From: CAG-390 sp964522215
GTDB lineage: Bacteria > Bacillota > Clostridia > Oscillospirales > CAG-272
Length of the DNA: 5,258 bases
Direction of reading: 5' to 3'
Assembly: GCA_964522215.1 (NCBI GenBank)
Contig: CAZFVR010000053.1
Location: forward strand, 1 to 5,258
In this document: in pieces, positions 1 through 5,029 of the stretch
Layout: every line of letters begins with the position of its first letter
How positions within the stretch are numbered: position 1 is the first letter of the stretch
Translations under genes and position numbers: made by a program
The notes under the pieces: generated by a model
The model's input: the letters and a program-made list of their open reading frames with translations, nothing else
Database searches by the model: none
Told to the model about the DNA's origin: nothing

Positions 1-85
1 AGAACTCGGTCACTTTTTCAATACCCTTGGGCCTCACATCTATTGTATCACTACACTCAAAACCGTTAAATCCAAGTGCCGGATA

Positions 86-114
86 TTGCAAAAGTGCTGT
101 GGATGTGATATAAT
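86..114 (+). promoter_or_regulatory. Sigma-70/SigA-type promoter for the tldD operon
   Basis: TTGCAA at 86-91 and a perfect TATAAT at 109-114 are separated by 17 bases. TG at 106-107, one base before the -10 box, gives an extended -10. Transcription should start near 121, leaving a leader of about 65-70 bases before tldD. It is the only good promoter seen upstream of the three-gene block. Confidence 0.75.
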
Positions 115-126
115 TATCGATGAAGT

Positions 127-146
127 GATCGGATGATCCGCCGATC
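127..146. repeat. Inverted repeat in the tldD leader
   Basis: GATCGG (127-132) and CCGATC (141-146) form a perfect 6-bp stem around an 8-base loop. An overlapping exact palindrome, CGGAT-G-ATCCG (130-140), offers an alternative fold. The element lies just downstream of the expected transcription start and upstream of the ribosome binding site, so it could be an operator or a leader hairpin. Function is unknown. Confidence 0.4.
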
Positions 147-177
147 GTGGGTTATCATGCCGCGAGATCGGCAGAAC

Positions 178-181
178 GGAG
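178..181 (+). promoter_or_regulatory. Ribosome binding site fixing the tldD start
   Basis: GGAG lies 7 bases before the ATG at 189. The same frame is open from a GTG at 147, but that codon has no comparable site and would add 14 residues not expected at a TldD N-terminus, so 189 is preferred. Confidence 0.65.
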
Positions 182-188
182 TTTGGGA

Positions 189-1574
189 ATGCTTGATACT
201 TTTATTTTTGGCAAAAAGGATCTTTTTTTGCCGGGTGCTGACACCGAGGTGCGCATACAGCGCAACAGAAATCGCAGTGTTGTAATGCTTGGCGGTAACA
301 TCACCGGCAACAGGAGATCCGAGACCTCGGGAGCCTGTGCGCGTGTGCGCCGCGGCGGCATGTGCGGTTTTTCCTCTCTTGCCGGCTGCACGCCTGAGGC
401 TGTGGAGGCCGTGATACGTGCGGCGGGGGAAAACGCCGCTTTTATGGACGAAAAGCTTCGCCGCGGCAAGGGGGCACCCCCGCCTCGGCCTCATGCCGTT
501 ATCGAAAATGTGTGCGATGCCGCCGACCCGGAGCAGAAATATTATGTTGATGCCGTGCGTGCGATAGATGCATATATAGTCAAAAAATTCCCCGCGCTGG
601 CCAGCCGCGCGGTCGTGGCACAGAGCGAGAGTATTGAAAAGGTGATAGCCACCTCTGCCTGCTCGGACGGTCATGTGGACATGAACCGAAGCTACATATA
701 TGTTACCATGGCGGCGCAGACCCCCGCGGGCGTTACCGTGGATGTTATGGGGATCTACGGCGGCCTTGGCGGCTTTGAAGAGAATTTTGGCGATCTTGAG
801 CTGATATACCCGCAGCTTGACGAGCTTTACGAGAGCGTTATGAAAAAGCGTGAGGGAGTATATCCGCGCGCCGGCGAGTGCACCTGCATACTGGCGGGTG
901 AGCTTTCCGGTATTCTGGCGCATGAGGCGGTGGGTCACACCGTGGAGGCGGATATCGTCTCCGGCGGCTCGGTGGCGGCGCATATGATGGGCAAGCAGGT
1001 GGCAAGCGAGCTGGTATCGATGGTGGATTTTGCCCACACGGCGTTTGGTTGCCCCGCGCCGCTGCCGATATACATCGATGACGAGGGCGTTGAGGCGCGC
1101 GATGCGGTGCTGATAAAGGACGGTATCCTTACCGGCTATATGCACGACCGCGCAAGTGCGGAGCGTTACGGCGCCGAGCCCTGCGGTAATGCGCGCGCGT
1201 TTGAATTTTCGGACGAGCCGCTCATTCGCATGAGAAACACGGCGGTGCTGCCCGGTAAGTCAAAGCTTGAGGAGCTGATAGGATCGGTGGACGACGGTTA
1301 TTTGTTCTGCAAGACCAAAAACGGACAGGCAGATACCACCGGCGAATTTATGTTTGGTGTTACGATGGGCTACGAGATAAAGGGCGGCCGCTTGGGCCGC
1401 GCCATACTTGATACCACCATCTCCGGTGTGGCGTTTGAGATGCTTAAAACGGTCGATATGGTATCTGACAGCGTGGAGTGGAGCTCATCCGGCTACTGCG
1501 GCAAAAAACAGCTGATCCCCGTGGGGCTGGGCGGTCCGGCACTTCGCTGCCGCGTAAACGTTGGCGGCCGCTGA
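189..1574 (+). CDS. tldD: TldD-type metalloprotease subunit
   Basis: This 461-residue protein is the catalytic-type subunit of the TldD/TldE protease, a heteromeric zinc peptidase that degrades short unfolded peptides in the cytoplasm and, in Escherichia coli, trims the microcin B17 leader and removes the CcdA antitoxin. Visible evidence: the HExxxH motif is HEAVGH at residues 245-250, followed by TVEAD. A conserved cysteine sits near the C-terminus at residue 437 (SGYCGKK), matching the third zinc ligand of E. coli TldD. The family ending PVGLGGPALR is present, and the N-terminal ARVRRGGMCGFSS block (51-63) is typical. Length is close to the family norm (E. coli about 480). All metal ligands are present, so it should be active. 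Its partner tldE starts 46 bases downstream, in the same operon. There is no signal peptide. Confidence 0.93.
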   Translation: MLDTFIFGKKDLFLPGADTEVRIQRNRNRSVVMLGGNITGNRRSETSGACARVRRGGMCGFSSLAGCTPEAVEAVIRAAGENAAFMDEKLRRGKGAPPPRPHAVIENVCDAADPEQKYYVDAVRAIDAYIVKKFPALASRAVVAQSESIEKVIATSACSDGHVDMNRSYIYVTMAAQTPAGVTVDVMGIYGGLGGFEENFGDLELIYPQLDELYESVMKKREGVYPRAGECTCILAGELSGILAHEAVGHTVEADIVSGGSVAAHMMGKQVASELVSMVDFAHTAFGCPAPLPIYIDDEGVEARDAVLIKDGILTGYMHDRASAERYGAEPCGNARAFEFSDEPLIRMRNTAVLPGKSKLEELIGSVDDGYLFCKTKNGQADTTGEFMFGVTMGYEIKGGRLGRAILDTTISGVAFEMLKTVDMVSDSVEWSSSGYCGKKQLIPVGLGGPALRCRVNVGGR

Positions 1575-1620
1575 TGCGCACACGGCCACGCAAAGGATCA
1601 TCTTGGAGGTCTCTTAAATA

Positions 1621-2928
1621 ATGAATGAAATATATGATCTTGATGCCGTTGCCTTGCGCACGATCGATGCGCTGACGGCGGCGGGGGCTGATGCGGCCTC
1701 CTGTACTGTAAAATACAGTGAACTGCATGAATTTAACTATGAGGGCGATGATTTTACCCTCTTTCGCACTCTGTTCAATACCGATATCATCCTCACGTCC
1801 ATCAAGGACGGTCGCCGTGGCACGGCATCCATCAACAGCTTTGAGGAGGAGGCTATAGCCGCAGCCGTTGTCGATTGCTTGGCGGCGGGTGAGGCAACAG
1901 AGCCGGATGCGGCTTGGGATATCGCTCCCGCCATTGCCAACGGCGAGTTTATCGAGGGCGAGACAGAGCCGGATGTTGATGGGCTCTTTACCCGTACCCG
2001 CGAGCTGGTGGAGGATATAAAGGTGCGCCACCCCGCCATCGTTATCGAGTCGATGACGGCGGATCACACCGCCATCCATCGCATCTATCGCAACTCAAAG
2101 GGCACGCGTTTTGAGGTGCGCGGCGGATACTACAGCTGTGATCCGTCCTTTTCCGCACATGAGGGCGAACACTCATCCTCCTTTTATTATTCCACATTCC
2201 TCACACATGATCTCTCCCGCCGTTTTATTGACTGCGGCTCTATGGAGCGAGATCTTGCGGACAACGAGCGGCAGATATACACCCGCGCCGTGGACGGCAA
2301 GTTCGTTGGCAGGGTAATACTTATGCCCGGGTGTGTGAGCGAGCTTATAGGCACGGCACTTGAGAATTTTGCCGGGGACAGCGGCATTCTTGACGGCACG
2401 AGCGTATGGCTTGATAAGCTCGGGAGTCAGGTGGCTGATGAGCGGCTGACCGTTACAATGGCGGCCTGCGACCCACGCCTGGCGATATCCGATCACTATA
2501 CCGCCGAGGGCTATCCTGCCGAAAACTACAAAATAATAGATGGCGGTGTGCTGAGATCCTTTGATATCTCTGATTATGTGGCTAAAAAGACAGGGCATGA
2601 GCGTGCGCTCAATGATACAGGCAGGTTTGTGATCGAGGCGGGAGACTGCCCGCTTGACTCGATGATAGCGTCCATCGATCGCGGCCTTATCGTTGCCAGA
2701 TTCTCGGGCGGCGAGCCTGCCGCCAACGGCGATTTTTCCGGCGTGGCCAAAAACAGCTTTATCATTGAGGGCGGTCGCATAACCGGTGCCGCTGCCGAGA
2801 CGATGATATCCGGTAATCTTGCCGATATGCTTATGAACATTGCGGATATCTCCCGCGAGACGGTGGAGGACGGGGCGATGGTCCTGCCCTATATCTCCTT
2901 TGACGGCATAACGATATCCGGTAAATAA
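1621..2928 (+). CDS. tldE: TldE/PmbA-type protease partner subunit
   Basis: This 435-residue protein belongs to the TldD/PmbA family but lacks any HExxxH motif, as expected for the TldE (PmbA) subunit that pairs with TldD and helps form the enclosed peptide-binding chamber. Family marks near the C-terminus are the FSGGEP block (361-366), NGDFSGVAKNSFIIEGG (369-385) and ISGNLADML (396-404). The start is clear: GGAGG at 1605-1609 lies 11 bases before the ATG. It follows tldD by 46 bases with no terminator or promoter between, so the two are probably co-transcribed and made together. Length matches the family (E. coli TldE 450). No signal peptide or membrane segment is seen. TldE proteins are considered non-catalytic, which fits the missing ligands. 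Confidence 0.92.
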   Translation: MNEIYDLDAVALRTIDALTAAGADAASCTVKYSELHEFNYEGDDFTLFRTLFNTDIILTSIKDGRRGTASINSFEEEAIAAAVVDCLAAGEATEPDAAWDIAPAIANGEFIEGETEPDVDGLFTRTRELVEDIKVRHPAIVIESMTADHTAIHRIYRNSKGTRFEVRGGYYSCDPSFSAHEGEHSSSFYYSTFLTHDLSRRFIDCGSMERDLADNERQIYTRAVDGKFVGRVILMPGCVSELIGTALENFAGDSGILDGTSVWLDKLGSQVADERLTVTMAACDPRLAISDHYTAEGYPAENYKIIDGGVLRSFDISDYVAKKTGHERALNDTGRFVIEAGDCPLDSMIASIDRGLIVARFSGGEPAANGDFSGVAKNSFIIEGGRITGAAAETMISGNLADMLMNIADISRETVEDGAMVLPYISFDGITISGK

Positions 2929-2959
2929 CAAACAAAAATCTTTTATTGACGAAAATGAT

Positions 2960-2982
2960 CCTGCCGCGGTGGTCGCGTCAGG
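2960..2982 (+). other. Intercistronic stem-loop before namZ
   Basis: CCTG-C-CGCG, a GTGGT loop, then CGCG-T-CAGG form an 8-bp hairpin with one C/T mismatch. There is no T-run after it, so it is not a typical terminator. It ends 10 bases before the namZ ribosome binding site and could affect mRNA processing, stability or namZ translation. Confidence 0.45.
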
Positions 2983-2992
2983 GCACATCGTG

Positions 2993-2998
2993 AAAGGA
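2993..2998 (+). promoter_or_regulatory. Ribosome binding site that decides the namZ start
   Basis: AAAGGA overlaps the first base of an in-frame ATG at 2998, so it cannot serve that codon. It is 8 bases from the next in-frame ATG at 3007, ideal spacing. The start at 3007 is therefore chosen, which drops the residues MAK. Confidence 0.8.
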
Positions 2999-3006
2999 TG
3001 GCAAAA

Positions 3007-4173
3007 ATGCGCACACCCGCTTTTACTACGGAAAAGATAAAGGTCTACACAGGCTCGGATATAATATCCTGCGACCGTGAATCTCTCTCCCCCGAGCTGC
3101 GTGAGCTGCTTCGCGGGCGGTTGGGGCTGCTTACCGCTGCCTCGGGAACGGACAGGCGCGGCATTCCGACATACTCGCGCCTTGCCGCCGAGGGGCACCT
3201 AAGCGTGCTTTTTGCGCCGGAGCACGGTATTCATTCCGCCATGCAGGATGGCGGCTGGGGCGGTGAATATACCGACCCGGAGACCGGCGTGCCGATATAT
3301 AACCTCCCATCCAAGGGCAACCCGCGGATAGGCGAGGCGCTGGCGCTGTGCGATGCGGTGCTTTATGATATCCAGGATGTGGGCGCGAGATTTTACACAT
3401 ATATCTACTGCCTTGCATATCTTATGCAGGAGTGCGCCGCGCGGGGCATACCGGTGGTCATTCTTGACCGACCCGACCCGATAGGCGGCAGTATCATTGA
3501 GGGCGCGATACTGGACGAGAGCCGTTATTCTTCCTTTGTAGGCAGATATGCCCTGCCGGTCAGATATTCAATGACCTGCGGCGAGTACGCGCTGTGGCTT
3601 AACGAGACTCATTCCATCGGGTGCGATGTGCATGTGGTGCGCTGTCGCGGGTGGGAGCGCGATGTCTACGCCGATGAGACGGATCTGCCTTGGATAAATC
3701 CATCCCCCAATCTCCCCTCTGCCATGGCTTCGCTGATATACATAGGCACCTGTCTTATCGAGGCCACTAACGCATCTGAGGGGCGGGGAACAACAAGACC
3801 CTTTGAGCTGGTCGGCGCACCGTGGTGCCGAGCTGTGGATATGACGCGGCGGCTGAACTCGGTGGGGCTTGAGGGAGTGTATTTCAGTCCCGCGTACTTT
3901 ACGCCTGTGTTTGGCAAGCATGCGGGCGCGGTCTGCGAGGGCGTGCAGATAAACGTTACCGATAAGCGGGCGTTCCGCCCTCACCTTTGCGGACTGCATG
4001 TGCTCTCTGTTATAAGATCCCACCCGGAGTGCGAGCTGCGGGAGAACGGGCTTTGCCTGCGCTACGGAACAGATGCGCTGCTTTGCGATCCCGATCCCTC
4101 CGAGGTCATAAAGGCAGAGGCGGATGGTATAGCAAAGTTTACCGCAGAGAGGGAAAAATTCCTGCTTTATTGA
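3007..4173 (+). CDS. namZ: NamZ-like exo-beta-N-acetylmuramidase (DUF1343, GH171)
   Basis: This 388-residue protein matches the DUF1343/YbbC family, whose Bacillus subtilis member NamZ removes terminal MurNAc from the non-reducing end of peptidoglycan fragments (glycoside hydrolase family 171). Conserved blocks in order: GLLTAASGTDRRG near the N-terminus, FAPEHG with Glu72, DIQDVGARFYTY, ILDRPDPIGG, SFVGRYALPVRYSMTCGE, LPWINPSPNLPS, and ATNASEGRGTTRPFELVGAPW with Glu258. The PEHG glutamate is, as I recall, the proposed catalytic acid. All blocks are intact. Oddity: the N-terminus (MRTPAFTTEKIKVYTG) has no hydrophobic signal, whereas B. subtilis NamZ is secreted, so this version appears cytoplasmic. 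It lies 78 bases after tldE in the same direction with no promoter between, suggesting co-transcription with the peptidase pair and a joint role in recycling wall fragments (inference). Confidence 0.9.
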   Translation: MRTPAFTTEKIKVYTGSDIISCDRESLSPELRELLRGRLGLLTAASGTDRRGIPTYSRLAAEGHLSVLFAPEHGIHSAMQDGGWGGEYTDPETGVPIYNLPSKGNPRIGEALALCDAVLYDIQDVGARFYTYIYCLAYLMQECAARGIPVVILDRPDPIGGSIIEGAILDESRYSSFVGRYALPVRYSMTCGEYALWLNETHSIGCDVHVVRCRGWERDVYADETDLPWINPSPNLPSAMASLIYIGTCLIEATNASEGRGTTRPFELVGAPWCRAVDMTRRLNSVGLEGVYFSPAYFTPVFGKHAGAVCEGVQINVTDKRAFRPHLCGLHVLSVIRSHPECELRENGLCLRYGTDALLCDPDPSEVIKAEADGIAKFTAEREKFLLY

Positions 4174-4180
4174 TGCAGTA

Positions 4181-4273
4181 ATGTCAAAAAAAGTAGGCAA
4201 AATACACCTAAAAGCCGCAAAAGTTGCCCGCCTTGGCAAACTGGACAGAAAAAAACTCCGTCAAAATATATAA
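4181..4273 (+). CDS. Candidate small basic protein, 30 residues
   Basis: An ATG at 4181, 7 bases after the namZ stop, opens a 30-codon frame ending in TAA at 4271-4273. The peptide starts MSKKVGKIHLKAAKVARLG and ends LDRKKLRQNI: 8 Lys, 3 Arg and 1 His against a single Asp, about +10 net charge. Lysines at 4, 7, 11 and 14 and hydrophobics at 5, 8, 12 and 15 would fall on separate sides of a helix. I do not recognise it. Against it: no Shine-Dalgarno sequence precedes the ATG, so it would need coupling to namZ translation. A short hairpin (GTTGCC 4223-4228 with GGCAAAC 4235-4241, one A bulged) lies inside. It may be a nucleic-acid or membrane-binding peptide, or chance in A-rich spacer DNA. Confidence 0.35.
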   Translation: MSKKVGKIHLKAAKVARLGKLDRKKLRQNI

Positions 4274-4289
4274 TTGTGAAAATTAAATA

Positions 4290-4318
4290 TTGACATATCG
4301 GCGATACTGCGATATATT
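4290..4318 (+). promoter_or_regulatory. Promoter for the rubredoxin gene
   Basis: A perfect TTGACA at 4290-4295 is followed after 17 bases by TATATT at 4313-4318. Transcription should begin near 4325, giving a leader of about 120 bases. The spacer resembles that of the tRNA promoter at 4714-4742: 11 of 17 positions are identical, including ATCGGC and GCGA. Confidence 0.75.
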
Positions 4319-4338
4319 ATTATACGCTTTGTTTTTTA

Positions 4339-4397
4339 GTCGGCCGTAAAAGCGAGCCTTTGCGGTCGATGGACACGGCGGAGTTTGAGCCGCGTGT
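4339..4397 (+). other. Structured 5' leader of the rubredoxin mRNA, two stem-loops
   Basis: The first hairpin spans 4339-4370: GTCGGCCGT pairs with GCGGTCGAT (two G-T end or wobble pairs plus one inside), then, past a bulged A, AAAG pairs with CTTT around a CGAGC loop, 13 pairs in all. A second, weaker hairpin at 4373-4397 pairs ACAC with GTGT and GGC with GCC around a two-base bulge. Neither is followed by a T-run. The ribosome binding site at 4434-4441 lies in an unpaired AT-rich stretch. It does not match a riboswitch class I know. Confidence 0.4.
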
Positions 4398-4447
4398 TGC
4401 ACTTTAAGAATTGATTTGAATGGTTGATTTTTGAAAGGAGGATAGTA

Positions 4448-4654
4448 ATGATCATATTTGTATGCGATCTTTGCGGATACGAATATAAGGCATCCGAGGG
4501 ATGTCCCGATTCCGGTATTGAGGAGGGCACGGATTTTGACGATCTGCCCGATGACTGGACCTGCCCCTATTGCGGCGCGGGAAAGGACGAATTTGAGCCG
4601 GTAGAAGTAAAGAGCGATGATGACGAATCGTCCGGCGGTTCGGATGATTATTAA
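4448..4654 (+). CDS. Rubredoxin with acidic C-terminal tail
   Basis: This 68-residue protein is a rubredoxin, a small cytoplasmic iron protein that carries single electrons, often to oxygen- and peroxide-detoxifying enzymes in anaerobes. The four iron-binding cysteines are in two CxxC knuckles: CDLCGY (Cys6, Cys9) and CPYCGAGKDEFEP (Cys39, Cys42). The typical GTDFDDLPDDW lies between them. Usual rubredoxins end near residue 52-54; this one continues with a hydrophilic tail to 68 rich in Asp, Glu, Ser and Gly. There is an extra cysteine at 19, where an acidic residue such as Asp is usual. AAAGGAGG at 4434-4441 lies 6 bases before the ATG; a TTG at 4424 in the same frame is not the start. It has its own promoter and long leader, so it is probably regulated separately from namZ. 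No clear terminator follows; only an AT palindrome (4681-4692) is seen. Confidence 0.95.
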   Translation: MIIFVCDLCGYEYKASEGCPDSGIEEGTDFDDLPDDWTCPYCGAGKDEFEPVEVKSDDDESSGGSDDY

Positions 4655-4713
4655 AAATAAAAGGATGTCGCCCGGGCCGAAAAAATATTTTTCTCAAATT
4701 TCTCAAAAAGGTA

Positions 4714-4742
4714 TTGACAAATCGGCAAATAAGCGATATAAT
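4714..4742 (+). promoter_or_regulatory. Perfect consensus promoter for the tRNA gene
   Basis: TTGACA (4714-4719), a 17-base spacer and TATAAT (4737-4742) match the vegetative consensus exactly. The expected start, near 4749, lies inside the inverted repeat 4745-4768 and about 24 bases before the mature tRNA 5' end. Confidence 0.9.
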
Positions 4743-4744
4743 AA

Positions 4745-4768
4745 GCAGGTCGAACATCAACGACCTGC
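4745..4768. repeat. Perfect inverted repeat at the tRNA transcription start
   Basis: GCAGGTCG (4745-4752) and CGACCTGC (4761-4768) are exact complements around AACATCAA. The repeat begins 2 bases after the -10 box and ends 4 bases before the tRNA. It could be an operator over the start site or, if transcription starts early in it, a short leader hairpin next to the RNase P cut site. Confidence 0.55.
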
Positions 4769-4772
4769 GAGC

Positions 4773-4849
4773 GGGCCATTAGCTCAGTTGGTCAGAGCTA
4801 CCGGCTCATAACCGGTTGGTCCGGGGTTCGAGTCCCTGATGGCCCACCA
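4773..4849 (+). tRNA. tRNA with CAT anticodon, probably tRNA-Ile2 (else tRNA-Met)
   Basis: A complete 77-base cloverleaf with encoded CCA: acceptor GGGCCAT/ATGGCCC, D-stem GCTC/GAGC, anticodon stem ACCGG/CCGGT with loop CTCATAA (CAT at 4807-4809), variable TGGTC, and T-stem CGGGG/CCCTG with loop TTCGAGT. It is not the initiator: base 1 pairs with 72 and the anticodon stem lacks three consecutive GC pairs of the initiator type. Pairs C4-G69 and C5-G68, which E. coli TilS uses for recognition, and a CTCATAA loop favour tRNA-Ile2, whose CAT becomes lysidine-AU and reads AUA. The flanking genes use ATA often. Elongator tRNA-Met is the alternative. It has its own promoter upstream and terminator downstream. 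Confidence 0.95.
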
Positions 4850-4851
4850 AC

Positions 4852-4882
4852 AAAAAAGACAGCCTTCGGGCTGTCTTTTTTT
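4852..4882 (+). terminator. Intrinsic terminator of the tRNA unit
   Basis: GACAGCC and GGCTGTC close a TTCG tetraloop, preceded by six A and followed by seven T. Because the A-run pairs with the T-run, it may also work from the other side. With one bulge the complementarity extends back to the tRNA CCA end. Confidence 0.92.
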
Positions 4883-4897
4883 GTTGCCGAGCCCCGC

Positions 4898-5000
4898 GAC
4901 TCGACCCCCCTACAAGGTCGCCCCGCGACCTTGTATATGATCGGCGTTTGGTGAAGCCCGGAATTTGAAATTCATACGCGCCGATCGGGGGTTCAGAGTC
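4898..5000. repeat. Nested inverted-repeat region with T-arm-like ends
   Basis: Outer arms GACTCGACCCCC (4898-4909) and GGGGGTTCAGAGTC (4987-5000) pair with two single-base bulges. Inside are a perfect 11-bp hairpin TACAAGGTCGC/GCGACCTTGTA with a CCC loop (4911-4935), and an 8-bp stem GATCGGCG (4939-4946)/CGCCGATC (4979-4986) enclosing the palindrome GAATTT-G-AAATTC (4961-4973). GCCCCGCGAC occurs twice (4891-4900, 4920-4929). The right arm GGGGTTCAGAGTCCC (4988-5002) differs from the tRNA T-arm (4823-4836) by one inserted A; the left arm resembles its reverse complement. It could be a structured RNA, a small palindromic element or an attachment-site scar. No gene is seen here. Confidence 0.6.
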
Positions 5001-5029
5001 CCATTACAAACCTGACAATTGCTTTGTGA

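Larger units (their letters stand above)
1..151 (-). other. Open minus-strand frame at left edge, possible gene remnant
   Basis: Read right to left, this frame has no stop from 151 to the window edge; a TAA lies at 154-152. The roughly 50 codons give a protein-like composition, including segments LLQYPALGFNGFECSD and TIDVRPKGIEKVTEF. The second loosely resembles the late 'PKGxxKxxxL' motif of Cof-type HAD phosphatases, a weak recollection rather than an identification. No ATG start is present and the N-terminal part of such a protein cannot fit, because tldD occupies the opposite strand from 189. It could be a truncated remnant or chance. Plus-strand frames are also open here, from 2 to a TGA at 134-136 and from 3 to a TAA at 111-113, so the coding strand is undecided. 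Confidence 0.2.

Noticed and set aside
147..188. Upstream GTG start for tldD
   Set aside because: There is no suitable ribosome binding site; GGAG is correctly spaced for the ATG at 189.
114..1145. Long minus-strand open frame opposite tldD
   Set aside because: It is opposite a fully recognisable TldD with intact zinc motif; its His/Arg-rich composition is typical of an antisense shadow.
2946..2951. TTGACG as a -35 box for a separate namZ promoter
   Set aside because: No -10-like sequence lies 16-18 bases downstream; that position is inside a GC-rich hairpin.
2173..3198. Long minus-strand frame across the tldE end and namZ start
   Set aside because: It runs antisense to two clear genes and their gap, and shows no recognisable motif or ribosome binding site.
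4223..4241. Hairpin after namZ as an operon terminator
   Set aside because: The short stem is followed by A-rich, not T-rich, sequence on the plus strand.
4369..4407. Twelve-codon leader peptide before rubredoxin
   Set aside because: No ribosome binding site, its ATG lies in the hairpin stem, and it has no run of regulatory codons.
4681..4692. AT palindrome AAAAATATTTTT as a rubredoxin terminator
   Set aside because: It has no GC stem and the T-run is part of the palindrome, so it is not a convincing intrinsic terminator.
4617..4811. Plus-strand frame running from the rubredoxin end into the tRNA
   Set aside because: Its end (GPLAQLVRATGS) is the usual false translation of a tRNA gene, and it overlaps a perfect promoter.
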